Shown piece after piece: positions 1 to 8,255 of a stretch of DNA of 34,970 nucleotides. Position numbers and translations under genes: made by a program. The DNA is from CAZZKE01 sp964655005. Lineage in GTDB: Bacteria; Pseudomonadota; Alphaproteobacteria; Rhodospirillales; JABHCV01. The notes beneath the pieces were generated by a model. It was not told the DNA's origin, ran no database searches, and was given only the letters and a program-made list of their open reading frames with translations. The DNA lies in contig CAZZKE010000025.1 in NCBI GenBank assembly GCA_964655005.1, positions 1 to 34,970 on the forward strand, read 5' to 3'. Each line of letters starts with the position of its first letter. Position 1 is the stretch's first letter.

Positions 1-27
1 CGAGACCGGATACTAGCGGGGAAACGG

Positions 28-222
28 ATGTTGTCACAGTTTCTATTTTTTTTAATGCTAGCGTTCTTTATCACCCACGAAATGGACGCCGCCAGAAGGC
101 GTGAATGGCAAATATTGCCGTTAATCAGCTTGCCGCCCGACGCCGTCGGCGAACGGGTTTTCATGTGCTTGCATGTCCCGCTGTTTCTGGGATCGCGGTA
201 TATTCTGTCGGTCTATATTTGA
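28..222 (+). CDS. Small DUF6713-like membrane protein, probably truncated
   Basis: A 64-residue reading frame starts at an ATG preceded by a good Shine-Dalgarno stretch (GGGGAAA, 3 bases before the ATG). The N-terminus is a hydrophobic helix (about residues 3-15) followed by THEMDAARRREW and, near residue 46, FMCLHVPLF. This order (hydrophobic start, T-H-E-x-D-A, R-x-E-W, then L-H-x-P-L-F) recalls from memory the small bacterial DUF6713 membrane-protein family, whose members are around 110 residues with more membrane segments after the HVPLF part. Here the frame stops soon after that motif. No other frame clearly continues the pattern, so this is a truncated or frameshift-decayed copy, or a short relative. 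An intrinsic terminator lies 77 bases downstream. Function is unknown. The family call is tentative; the RBS and motif order are directly visible. Confidence 0.42.
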   Translation: MLSQFLFFLMLAFFITHEMDAARRREWQILPLISLPPDAVGERVFMCLHVPLFLGSRYILSVYI

Positions 223-299
223 GAAGATCCCGTATGGTTGAGCGTAGGCGGGAAGATACCCGTTTGGAAATACGCCGCGCGCTGCTAAACTTCGCTATC

Positions 300-329
300 G
301 GAAGAGCCTCGCTTGCTCTTCCTTTTTTT
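300..329 (+). terminator. Intrinsic (rho-independent) terminator
   Basis: A perfect 8-bp stem (GGAAGAGC at 300-307, GCTCTTCC at 315-322) with a 7-base loop is followed directly by seven T residues (323-329). It sits between the small gene ending at 222 and the HD-GYP gene starting at 369, so it probably ends transcription from the left and isolates the HD-GYP gene. Confidence 0.85.
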
Positions 330-368
330 GTGAAACACGCGCAAGTCAAACATTTGCGGGATTGAGAC

Positions 369-3300
369 ATGTCTTTTCGCGTTCGCTTCAAGATCAGCAT
401 TGTCACCATAATGCTGGTTGTGATCCTGTCTCTTTCCTTTTCCGTGTTCACGGGGCTGTGGTTCGCCAGTTCCAGAATGGCCGAAGACACCGCGGGCAAC
501 CTGTTCCGTTCCGTTTCGCTGGGCGCGAAGAACGACATAGACCATCTTCTGAACGGGACAATAACGGCGGTAAGGCTTGGCGCCGTACAGGCCGGTGTCA
601 GGCGCATTCCATATGACGGCCTGAAATCCCGGACCTTCCCTTTTCTTATTGAGTCCCTGAAGCGTAATAGCGCCTTTTATTCGATGTATTACGGCTTCGA
701 GGACGGAACTTTTTTTCAGGTGATCTCCGTGCGGGGCCACGAACAAATCAACGCCATACACAAGGCGCCAAAACAGACCCGCTGGATCGTTCGATCCATT
801 GTCGAACTGAAAAACGACCCGGCCAAGACGTATCGCGTTCAGCAATGGACATTCCTTGATTCCAGCCTGAATGCTCTGGGCGCTTATGACGAGCCCGCCC
901 CGGAATACGATCCACGCAAGCGGGACTGGTACACAAATGTAATAAACAGTGGAGAAGCCGGCCTTTCCCACGCCTACATATTCAACTCCCTGAAGCAGCC
1001 GGGAATTACCGCATCCAGGCGGCTGCCTTCCGGGCGGGGGGTGTTCGGCGTTGATTTGACCTTAACGGGTTTAACGCAGTTGATATCGGCGACAAAAGTG
1101 TCGGAGAACGGAGGGGTATTACTTTACAACGATGAAAACCGCCTTTTGGCGGCTTCTTCGGAACTGGGCCGGTATGTTCCCCTGAAGGAAATAAACAGCA
1201 TTTCGCTGCCCGCCATCAAGGCCTCGATCAGGGCCAGCGAATCCGGACAATCGGGCTCTTTACAGAATATCATTGAAGGCGGGACGGAATTTCTCGTCAA
1301 TCAGTACAAAATCACCGCTCAGGACGCCCAGCTTAACCTGGCCGTGGTCGCGCCCAAATCAGATTTTCAGTCTTATTTCAGCACCCTGCAACGCGAACTC
1401 GTTTTGATCTTCGTTATCGGAATTATCATATTCATCCCCGTTTCCTACGGATTCGCGGCGTATCTGGCGAAGCACGTCACCCTGTTGGCGAAAGACGTGG
1501 AACGGGTAGGGGATATGGAATTCCTTACCGAGCAACCGGCGCAATCGCGAATCGTGGAATTCGACGACCTGATTCAGGCCTTTTACAAGATGAACGGCGC
1601 CCTCGCAAAAAAAACCAGGGACCTCAAGATGGAACAGGACAAACTCACCCGTCTGGTAGAGCTTGGCATCGCCATGTCGGCGGAAAAAGACAGCGACAAA
1701 TTGATGGAAATGGTCTTGCTTGGGGCAAAGGAATTAACCAACGCGGACGGTGGCACGCTGTATATTATTGATGACGAGCAAAAGCTCCAGTTCCAGATTA
1801 TTCGCAATGACACTTTAGATATTGCCCTGGGCGGAACGGCCGGGGCGCCGGCGAATTTCCCTGCCGTGCCGTTGTTCGACGAACAGGGCCGTGCGAACGA
1901 TGCCAATGTCGTGAGCCATGCCGTCCACCGGGAAAAATCCGTGAATATCGCGGACGCGTACAACACCAGCGGTTTCGATTTTACCGGGACACGGGCGTTT
2001 GACCAGAAAAACAACTACAAATCCGAATCGTTCCTGACGGTCCCGTTAAAGCCTCGCGGCGGAGAGGTCATCGGGGCCATGCAGATCATAAATGCGCGCA
2101 AGGAAGGATCGAACGAGGTTATCCCCTTCAGTGCGGGCGTACAGCCCTTTATCGAAGCGTTGGCCGCGCAGGCCGCGACGGCACTTTACAACAGGGATTT
2201 GCTGGGCGCGCAAGAACGCCTGATGGATGCATTCATTCAAATTATCGCAGGCGCGATTGACGCAAAAAGCCCTTATACGGGCGGGCACTGTAACCGGGTT
2301 CCCGAATTGTCGTTTATGCTGGCGCGGGAAGCCGGCAAGATCGATACCGGACAACTGGCCGATTTCAACTTCAAGACCCGCGAAGAATGGCGGGAATTCG
2401 AAATCGGCGCGTGGCTGCACGATTGTGGAAAAGTTGTAACGCCCGAATATGTCGTCGACAAGGCCACCAAACTGGAAATTATTTACAATCGAATTCATGA
2501 AATACGCACCCGCTTCGAAGTCCTTATTCGCGATGCGGAAATCGATCATTTAAAATCCCTCGCCCATGGTCTTGATCCGGCCCGGGCCGGAAAAATATTC
2601 GAAGACCGTAAAAAGATCCTGTTCGAAGATTTTTCTTTCGTAGCCGATTGCAATATCGGCGGCGAATTCATGGAAGATCGGGACATTACCCGTTTGCAGG
2701 AAATCGCAAAAACGACCTGGATACGTAATTTTGATATTCGTCAGGGCCTGTCCCACCAGGAACAGAAACGTTATGCGGACGAACCCGAAGCACCGTGCGA
2801 AGAAAGGCTCCTGGATAACAAGGCCTCGCACATAACCCCGTGGGACAAGACGGCGGGCGATGCATACGCGGGTATGGGGTTCAAGGTTGAGGTACCGGAA
2901 AACCGCTATAATCAGGGAGAACTTTATAACCTGATGATCAAGCGTGGCACCCTGACAGAGGAAGAACGCTTCAAGATCAATGAACATATCATGCAAACGA
3001 TCGCGATGCTGGAGAAGCTTCCATTACCCAAACACCTGAAACGCGTTCCAGAGTACGCGGGCACCCATCACGAGACCATGATCGGCACTGGATATCCCCG
3101 CAATCTGGACGAAACGGAACTGTCCATACCTTCCAGAATTATGGCGATTGCCGATATTTTCGAGGCTTTGACGGCATCGGACCGTCCTTATAAAAAGGTC
3201 AAAACATTAAGCGAAGCCGTCAGGATTTTAAGTTTTTTCAAGAAGGACAAACATATCGACCCCGTCCTGTTTGACCTGTTTTTGACATCGGGCGTGTATC

Positions 3301-3371
3301 GTCAATATGCCGAAAATTTCCTGCTTCCCGAACAAATCGACGAAGTGGATATCTCGCCCTATCTTGGCTAG
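369..3371 (+). CDS. Membrane-bound dCache-HAMP-GAF-HD-GYP signalling phosphodiesterase
   Basis: A 1000-residue protein expected to hydrolyse cyclic di-GMP or a related nucleotide in response to a periplasmic signal. TM1 is at about residues 8-32. A periplasmic dCache-type sensor follows, with the typical YDPRKRDWY segment near residue 180. TM2 is at about 342-365, then a HAMP linker, a GAF domain (about 425-605) and an HD-GYP domain (about 620-970). Visible HD-GYP landmarks are H640, the HD pair H684-D685 with K688, H873, the H900-H901 pair and GYP at 908-910. About 180 residues separate the HD pair from H873, a long insertion that I recall in a subgroup of these proteins. In the segment HHETMIGTGYP the usual aspartate before GxGYP is isoleucine (I905), and the later AD-x-x-D reads ADIFE. 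The ATG at 369 has GGGA 8 bases upstream. Hand counts in this gene are lower in GC than in downstream genes. Substrate and signal cannot be told from sequence. Confidence 0.9.
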   Translation: MSFRVRFKISIVTIMLVVILSLSFSVFTGLWFASSRMAEDTAGNLFRSVSLGAKNDIDHLLNGTITAVRLGAVQAGVRRIPYDGLKSRTFPFLIESLKRNSAFYSMYYGFEDGTFFQVISVRGHEQINAIHKAPKQTRWIVRSIVELKNDPAKTYRVQQWTFLDSSLNALGAYDEPAPEYDPRKRDWYTNVINSGEAGLSHAYIFNSLKQPGITASRRLPSGRGVFGVDLTLTGLTQLISATKVSENGGVLLYNDENRLLAASSELGRYVPLKEINSISLPAIKASIRASESGQSGSLQNIIEGGTEFLVNQYKITAQDAQLNLAVVAPKSDFQSYFSTLQRELVLIFVIGIIIFIPVSYGFAAYLAKHVTLLAKDVERVGDMEFLTEQPAQSRIVEFDDLIQAFYKMNGALAKKTRDLKMEQDKLTRLVELGIAMSAEKDSDKLMEMVLLGAKELTNADGGTLYIIDDEQKLQFQIIRNDTLDIALGGTAGAPANFPAVPLFDEQGRANDANVVSHAVHREKSVNIADAYNTSGFDFTGTRAFDQKNNYKSESFLTVPLKPRGGEVIGAMQIINARKEGSNEVIPFSAGVQPFIEALAAQAATALYNRDLLGAQERLMDAFIQIIAGAIDAKSPYTGGHCNRVPELSFMLAREAGKIDTGQLADFNFKTREEWREFEIGAWLHDCGKVVTPEYVVDKATKLEIIYNRIHEIRTRFEVLIRDAEIDHLKSLAHGLDPARAGKIFEDRKKILFEDFSFVADCNIGGEFMEDRDITRLQEIAKTTWIRNFDIRQGLSHQEQKRYADEPEAPCEERLLDNKASHITPWDKTAGDAYAGMGFKVEVPENRYNQGELYNLMIKRGTLTEEERFKINEHIMQTIAMLEKLPLPKHLKRVPEYAGTHHETMIGTGYPRNLDETELSIPSRIMAIADIFEALTASDRPYKKVKTLSEAVRILSFFKKDKHIDPVLFDLFLTSGVYRQYAENFLLPEQIDEVDISPYLG

Positions 3372-3475
3372 CGGCATCCTGCGAACGGCATGTACCGGGC
3401 CCGGTTTGGCATGATACAATCGGCATATGTTCCTTCGCCCGCTTCATTTCCTTCGAATAAATCGACCGGTTTTCC

Positions 3476-3502
3476 TTGAAAAACAGCGCCTTCCTATATA
3501 AG
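3476..3502 (+). promoter_or_regulatory. Candidate sigma-70-type promoter for the oxidoreductase gene
   Basis: TTGAAA (3476-3481) lies 15 bases before TATAAG (3497-3502); an overlapping TATATA is at 3495-3500. The 15-base spacer is short, so this is only a candidate. If used, transcription would start within the first repeat described at 3505-3548, a geometry that suits repression. Confidence 0.3.
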
Positions 3503-3504
3503 CA

Positions 3505-3548
3505 CTACGGTACCATTTTATAATTAGGCATTACAGTACCACTTTATA
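3505..3548 (+). repeat. Paired 18-base direct repeat, candidate operator
   Basis: Two copies of an 18-base element (3505-3522 and 3531-3548) match at 15 of 18 positions and start 26 bases apart. Each holds a small palindrome of the form TAC-N-GTA followed by CCA-Y-TTTATA. They lie 37 bases or more upstream of the ATG at 3585, just downstream of a candidate promoter. Paired TAC-N-GTA elements resemble binding sites of TetR-type repressors, but no regulator gene is in the window. The repeat is directly visible; its role as an operator is inferred. Confidence 0.5.
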
Positions 3549-3584
3549 CGCCATCGTCCTGTCTTCCACGAAGAAAGCGTCCCC

Positions 3585-6500
3585 ATGACCGACCTTAGCC
3601 TGGCCCACGACCTGACATTTGATGACCTTTACAATACTGACGGCCTGGGTCGCATCGACGCCCTGTTTCTCGATCATGTACCCGATGATTTACGGCAAAG
3701 GCTGCTGGCGGCCCGTGGCGCGCCGGATGAACTGGGCGACAAGGAGCAGTCGGACCTGCTGCTCGAACTGGCGCCCCATGCCAATGACTTCGTGGCGGAC
3801 CTGTTCGGCATCGCCCCGGCGGCCCGGACCCTGTCGGAACGGCATCATTCCCTGGCCCCGCTGTACGACTGCAAGCGTTTGTTCGTCCAGCGCCGGGTGG
3901 CCAAAAAGATCAAGGCCGAAGAAGCCGTGTTGTTTGACGGACCCGCCCTGGAAAGCCGCCTCGCCGCCCTGATCGGTGCAAAATTAAATCAATTGACTTT
4001 TTCGAAGGCGGTCATGGCCTGGCTGGACGACGAAGACGCCAACGCAGAAGCCCTGGACCTGGCCATGCAATATGCCGCCTGGGCGCTTTACAGCGATGCC
4101 GGCAAACGCCGCCACGGCGAAGATGTGCTGTTCCGGACGCCGGCCAAGGTGGACAACCTGCACCTGGTGGAGACCGAAACATCGACCCTGCATGGCGTCG
4201 ATATGCTGCTCCTGCCGCCGACCGCCCAGCACCCCCGCGACGGCTTCGCCCTGACCGACCGGGGCTGTGATCTGGTCGGCGCCCTGGATGAGGCGAATTA
4301 CTGTGTAATTTGCCACCACCGCGGCAAGGATACCTGTTCGAAAGGCATTCGCGACAAGGCCACCGGCGGCTTCGCCAGCAACGAACTTGGCGTGCCACTG
4401 GCCGGTTGCCCGCTGGAAGAGAAAATATCCGAATTCCACGAGGCAATTATCAATGGCCACGCCATCGCCGCGCTGGCCATCATCGCCATCGACAACCCGT
4501 TAACCGCCGGCACCGGCCACCGCATCTGCAACGACTGCATGATGTCGTGCATCTACCAGAAACAGCAGCCGGTCAACATTCCCGAGGCCGAAACCAGGGT
4601 CCTGAAAAATGTCCTGGAATTGCCCTTCGGGTTCGAAATCTACAGCCTGCTGAGCCGCTGGAATCCGCTGAACATCGAACGCCCCCTGCCCCGCCCGGAC
4701 AGCGGCTATAAGGTGCTGGTGGTCGGCATGGGTCCGGCCGGATTCTCGCTGGCCCACCATTTGATGAACGAAGGCCACACCATCGTCGGCATCGACGGCG
4801 CCAAGATCGAACCGCTGGACCCGGCGTTGAACGGCGTCGGCCAGGGCGGTGAACGGCTGCCGTTTTCCCCCATCGCCAATATCGACGACATCCGCGAACC
4901 ACTGGACGGGCGGGTGATGGCCGGTTTCGGCGGCGTCGCCGAATACGGTATCACCGTGCGTTGGGACAAAAATTTCCTGAAAGTCATCCGCCTGTTGCTG
5001 GAACGGCGTTCGCGGTTCACCATGTACGGCGGCGTCCGCTTCGGCAGTTCAATCACCGCCGATAGCGCCTTTGATATGGGTTTCGACCATGTAGCGCTGT
5101 GCATGGGGGCCGGCAAGCCGACGGTGCTGAACATCCCGAACGGCCTGGCCCGCGGGGTCCGACAGGCTTCGGATTTCCTGATGGCCCTGCAACTGACCGG
5201 GGCGGCAAAAAGGGATTCGGTCGCCAACCTGAACCTGCGCCTGCCGGTAGTGGTTATCGGCGGCGGCCTGACCGCCATCGACACCGCCACCGAGGCGCTG
5301 GCTTACTATGTGTCCCAGGTTGAAAAATTCCTCCATCGCCACGAGATTTTGGGGTCGGTCGATACCGGCTGGACCGCCGAGGAACAGGAAGTCGCCGATC
5401 AATTCATCGCCCACGGCAAGGCCATCCGGGCCGAACGGGAAGCAGCCCGCGCCGCAGGCCGTCAGCCGGATTTCGCGCCGCTGCTGACCCGCTGGGGCGG
5501 CGCGACCATCGCCTATCGCCGCCGCCTGATCGACGCGCCCAGCTATACCCTCAATCACGAGGAAATCACCAAGGCCCTGGAACAGGGCATACATATCGCC
5601 GAATTGCTGGCCCCGGTCGCCATCGACATCGATGACGGCGGCCATGTCAAGGCAATCGAACTGGAACGCCAGGCCATCGGTGAAAACGGCCGGCCGACGC
5701 CGACCGGCGAACGGCTGACCCTGCCGGCCCGGGCGGTGCTGATCGCGGCGGGCACGCAGCCGAATACGGTGATCGCGCGTGAGCGCCCCGGCGCCTTCAA
5801 ACTCGATGGAAAATATTTCCAGGCGGTCGATGAAGACGGCGTCCCGGTCAGCCCGGAATGGTCGTCCAAGCCGGAAGTCCCCCAGGTAACCATGCAAATT
5901 CGCGACGATAAACGGGCCATCACCTTCTTCGGCGACCTGCATCCGTCGTTCGCCGGCAACGTGGTCAAGGCTTTCGGCAGCGCCAAGCGCGGCTACCCGG
6001 TGGTCAACCGGCTGCTGGCGAAACGGTCGCCATCGGCGATATCGCCGGCCGGCCTGGTCGCCGAACTTGACGACGGCCTGCGCGCCAGGGTCGAAAAGGT
6101 CATTCGCCTGACCCCGAACATCATCGAAGTCATCCTGTACGCGCCGCTGGCCGCCAGGGCCTTCAAGCCGGGGCAATTTTTCCGCCTGCAAAATTACGAA
6201 GCCAACGCCAAACGGGCCCAGGATACGGTGCTTGGCATGGAAGGCGTGGCGCTGACCGGCGCCTGGGTCGATCTGGACAAGGGGCTGGTATCGACAATCG
6301 TGCTGGAAATGGGCGGCTCGTCCAGCCTGTGCAAACTGCTGCAACCGGGCGAACATGTCATTCTGATGGGACCGACCGGGGCGCCGACCGAAACGCCGGG
6401 CGGCGAAACCGTGGTGCTGGCCGGTGGCGGGCTGGGCAACGCGGTGCTGTTTTCCATCGGCCAGGCGCTGCGCCAGGCCGGCTCGAAGGTGCTGTACTTC

Positions 6501-7040
6501 GCCGCCTACAAGGCGAATGGCGACCGTTACCACATCGACAATATCGAAGCCGCCGCCGACACCGTGATCTGGTGCTGCGATCAGGCCCCCGGCTTCACCC
6601 CCGGTCGTCCCGGCGATAAATCATTCGTCGGCAACATCGTTCAGGCCATGACCGCCTACGCCACCGGTGAACTGGGCGAGACCACAATATCCCTGAAGGA
6701 CGCCGACCGCTTTATCGTTATCGGCTCGGACATGATGATGAAGGCGGTGGCAGAATCCCGTCATACAATTTTGCGGGAACACCTGAAACCCGGCCACCTG
6801 GCGCTGGGTTCGATCAACTCTCCCATGCAATGCATGATGAAGGAAATTTGCGCCCAGTGCCTGCAACTGCACAAGGATCCGGAAACCGGCAAGGAATCGG
6901 TGGTGTTTTCCTGCTTCAACCAGGATCAGTCCCTGGACAGCGTGGTCTTCCCGGCCCTGCGCCAGCGCCTGAACCAGAACGCGGTGCAGGAAAAACTAAC
7001 GGCCAGATGGATAGCCCGCTGCCTGGAGAATACAGAGTAA
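3585..7040 (+). CDS. Fused GltD/NfnB-like plus PyrK/NfnA-like flavin/FeS oxidoreductase
   Basis: An 1151-residue, apparently soluble protein. Residues 1-235 match nothing I recognise outside close relatives. Next comes a GltD-type Fer4_20 region with cysteines C240, C243, C251, C275 and C315, C318, C322, suited to two [4Fe-4S] clusters; about 23 residues separate C251 from C275, more than usual. Two dinucleotide-binding folds follow: VVGMGPAGFS near 380 (FAD) and VVIGGGLTAID near 556 (NAD(P)H). The C-terminal third resembles the electron-transfer subunit of dihydroorotate dehydrogenase (PyrK): a flavin-binding KPGQFFRLQ near 860, AGGGLGNA near 944, then C1083, C1089, C1092 and C1110 for a [2Fe-2S] cluster. 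The two halves correspond to NfnB and NfnA of NADH-dependent ferredoxin:NADP oxidoreductase, here in one chain. Transfer of electrons between pyridine nucleotides and another carrier is inferred; bifurcation is unproven. Such proteins are usually named only pyridine nucleotide-disulfide oxidoreductase. It stands alone, and its stop codon abuts the convergent adaptor gene. Confidence 0.85.
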   Translation: MTDLSLAHDLTFDDLYNTDGLGRIDALFLDHVPDDLRQRLLAARGAPDELGDKEQSDLLLELAPHANDFVADLFGIAPAARTLSERHHSLAPLYDCKRLFVQRRVAKKIKAEEAVLFDGPALESRLAALIGAKLNQLTFSKAVMAWLDDEDANAEALDLAMQYAAWALYSDAGKRRHGEDVLFRTPAKVDNLHLVETETSTLHGVDMLLLPPTAQHPRDGFALTDRGCDLVGALDEANYCVICHHRGKDTCSKGIRDKATGGFASNELGVPLAGCPLEEKISEFHEAIINGHAIAALAIIAIDNPLTAGTGHRICNDCMMSCIYQKQQPVNIPEAETRVLKNVLELPFGFEIYSLLSRWNPLNIERPLPRPDSGYKVLVVGMGPAGFSLAHHLMNEGHTIVGIDGAKIEPLDPALNGVGQGGERLPFSPIANIDDIREPLDGRVMAGFGGVAEYGITVRWDKNFLKVIRLLLERRSRFTMYGGVRFGSSITADSAFDMGFDHVALCMGAGKPTVLNIPNGLARGVRQASDFLMALQLTGAAKRDSVANLNLRLPVVVIGGGLTAIDTATEALAYYVSQVEKFLHRHEILGSVDTGWTAEEQEVADQFIAHGKAIRAEREAARAAGRQPDFAPLLTRWGGATIAYRRRLIDAPSYTLNHEEITKALEQGIHIAELLAPVAIDIDDGGHVKAIELERQAIGENGRPTPTGERLTLPARAVLIAAGTQPNTVIARERPGAFKLDGKYFQAVDEDGVPVSPEWSSKPEVPQVTMQIRDDKRAITFFGDLHPSFAGNVVKAFGSAKRGYPVVNRLLAKRSPSAISPAGLVAELDDGLRARVEKVIRLTPNIIEVILYAPLAARAFKPGQFFRLQNYEANAKRAQDTVLGMEGVALTGAWVDLDKGLVSTIVLEMGGSSSLCKLLQPGEHVILMGPTGAPTETPGGETVVLAGGGLGNAVLFSIGQALRQAGSKVLYFAAYKANGDRYHIDNIEAAADTVIWCCDQAPGFTPGRPGDKSFVGNIVQAMTAYATGELGETTISLKDADRFIVIGSDMMMKAVAESRHTILREHLKPGHLALGSINSPMQCMMKEICAQCLQLHKDPETGKESVVFSCFNQDQSLDSVVFPALRQRLNQNAVQEKLTARWIARCLENTE

Positions 7041-8252
7041 TTAATTTTCTCTGCTTACGATCTCCGTTCCGGCGCTGATGCGGTCGCTGGGGTGCAGGAT
7101 GACCCGCTCGCCCGCCGCCAGCCCGTCCAGCACCTCGGCCTCGCGGGTGCCCATGTGACCGATCCGGACCGCCCTTAGGGCGGCGGTGGTGGCGTCATCG
7201 ACGAACACCGCCCAGTCGCCACTGTCACGAAACAAGGCGCCGATCGGCACCTTCAGAACATCTTCGGCCGACCACACGATGATCCGCGTATCCAGTCGAT
7301 AGCCGTGCCCCAGAGAGCGCCAGTCTTCGATCGGGCTGGTCAGGTCGATCATTACGTTGACCCGCTGTTCCTCAATGCCCAAGGCCGAAACCTTGGTATA
7401 GCCGTATGGTTCGACCCGCCGGACCCGGCCTTGCAGCAATTTCGGGCCGCCCCAATCATCGAAAATTACCCGGTCGCCGGCGGAAACCCGCACCGCGTCC
7501 GAAGACAGCAGATCGGTAACGATTTCCAGATCCGCCGGATCGCCGATTTCAACCAGCGGCGTACCGGCGGCGACAACCTTTTGGCTTTCCTGCAGGACCC
7601 GCAGGATGCTGCCGGACACCGGGGCCCTGACGATAACGCAACAGGCATCATTGGCGCCACCGCCACCGCCCGGTTCAATCAGCATGGCGCGGGCACGTTG
7701 AAGTTCGAATTCCCTGACCCGCAGCGCCGCATAGGCGGTATCCAGCGCCGCCTGACGCTTCTTCGCGGCCAGCGTCGCCCTGTCCATCCTGCTTTGCGAT
7801 ATGTGCCCGCCTTCGGCCAGCTTGCGGGCGCGGTCCAGTTCTTCCCGGGCGAAGACCAGTTCCGCCCTGGCCCCGGAAACCTCGGCCTGCGCCAGTTGCC
7901 GCGCCGCCTCTGCCGACTTGACGCGGGCTTCGACTTCCGAACGGGCCCGGATGTCCAGAAAATCCGGATCGGTCGGTTCGATGGTGGCGATGACGGTTTC
8001 GGCTTGCCGGACGTGATCGCCGGCATTCTGTTCAATTCTAAGCAACCGGCCACCGACCGGCGCCGACAGGGTATAGACTTCCCGGACCTGACTGCGGCCT
8101 TCTTCTTCTATGCTGACGGTCAGCGGCCCGCGTCCGATAACGGCGAAATCGACCGCTACCGGCTGCGGCCTGAGCAGCACGTAAATCATCAGGCCCAGGC
8201 CCGACAGGGCCAGCAAATACAAGATCGAGCGTACCAGTTTGCGGTTTCCCAT
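7041..8252 (-). CDS. HlyD/MacA-type periplasmic adaptor of an ABC exporter
   Basis: A 403-residue membrane fusion protein that would link an inner-membrane ABC permease to an outer-membrane channel. One N-terminal membrane anchor is seen at about residues 9-27, with no lipobox. It is followed by a split biotinyl-lipoyl-like domain (around SAPVGGRLLRIEQNAGD, then a second half after residue 200), a long Arg/Ala/Glu-rich coiled-coil hairpin (about 105-195) and beta-barrel domains. The gene starts 3 bases after the stop codon of the permease gene, so the two are probably translationally coupled; the ATPase is one gene further upstream. Its last codon abuts the stop codon of the convergent oxidoreductase gene at 7040. 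Family membership is clear. The exported substrate is unknown, and no outer-membrane factor gene is in the window. Confidence 0.88.
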   Translation of the reverse strand: MGNRKLVRSILYLLALSGLGLMIYVLLRPQPVAVDFAVIGRGPLTVSIEEEGRSQVREVYTLSAPVGGRLLRIEQNAGDHVRQAETVIATIEPTDPDFLDIRARSEVEARVKSAEAARQLAQAEVSGARAELVFAREELDRARKLAEGGHISQSRMDRATLAAKKRQAALDTAYAALRVREFELQRARAMLIEPGGGGGANDACCVIVRAPVSGSILRVLQESQKVVAAGTPLVEIGDPADLEIVTDLLSSDAVRVSAGDRVIFDDWGGPKLLQGRVRRVEPYGYTKVSALGIEEQRVNVMIDLTSPIEDWRSLGHGYRLDTRIIVWSAEDVLKVPIGALFRDSGDWAVFVDDATTAALRAVRIGHMGTREAEVLDGLAAGERVILHPSDRISAGTEIVSREN

Positions 8253-8255
8253 GTC

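Noticed and set aside
105..365. An 86-codon frame overlapping the small DUF6713-like gene, considered as its frameshifted continuation
   Set aside because: Translation is Arg-rich with no membrane segment like those expected after the HVPLF motif, it starts without a ribosome binding site, and it runs through the intrinsic terminator.
3394..3405. A perfect 12-base palindrome (ACCGGGCCCGGT) after the HD-GYP stop codon, considered as a terminator
   Set aside because: It has no loop and no T-run after it; a 12-base GC-rich palindrome is not strong evidence alone. It could be a protein-binding site, but nothing supports that.
5049..6533. A 494-codon open frame on the minus strand inside the oxidoreductase gene
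   Set aside because: It is opposite a gene with clear flavin and cysteine motifs; its own translation has no recognisable domain and an odd Arg/Gly/Gln-rich make-up typical of antisense frames in GC-rich genes.
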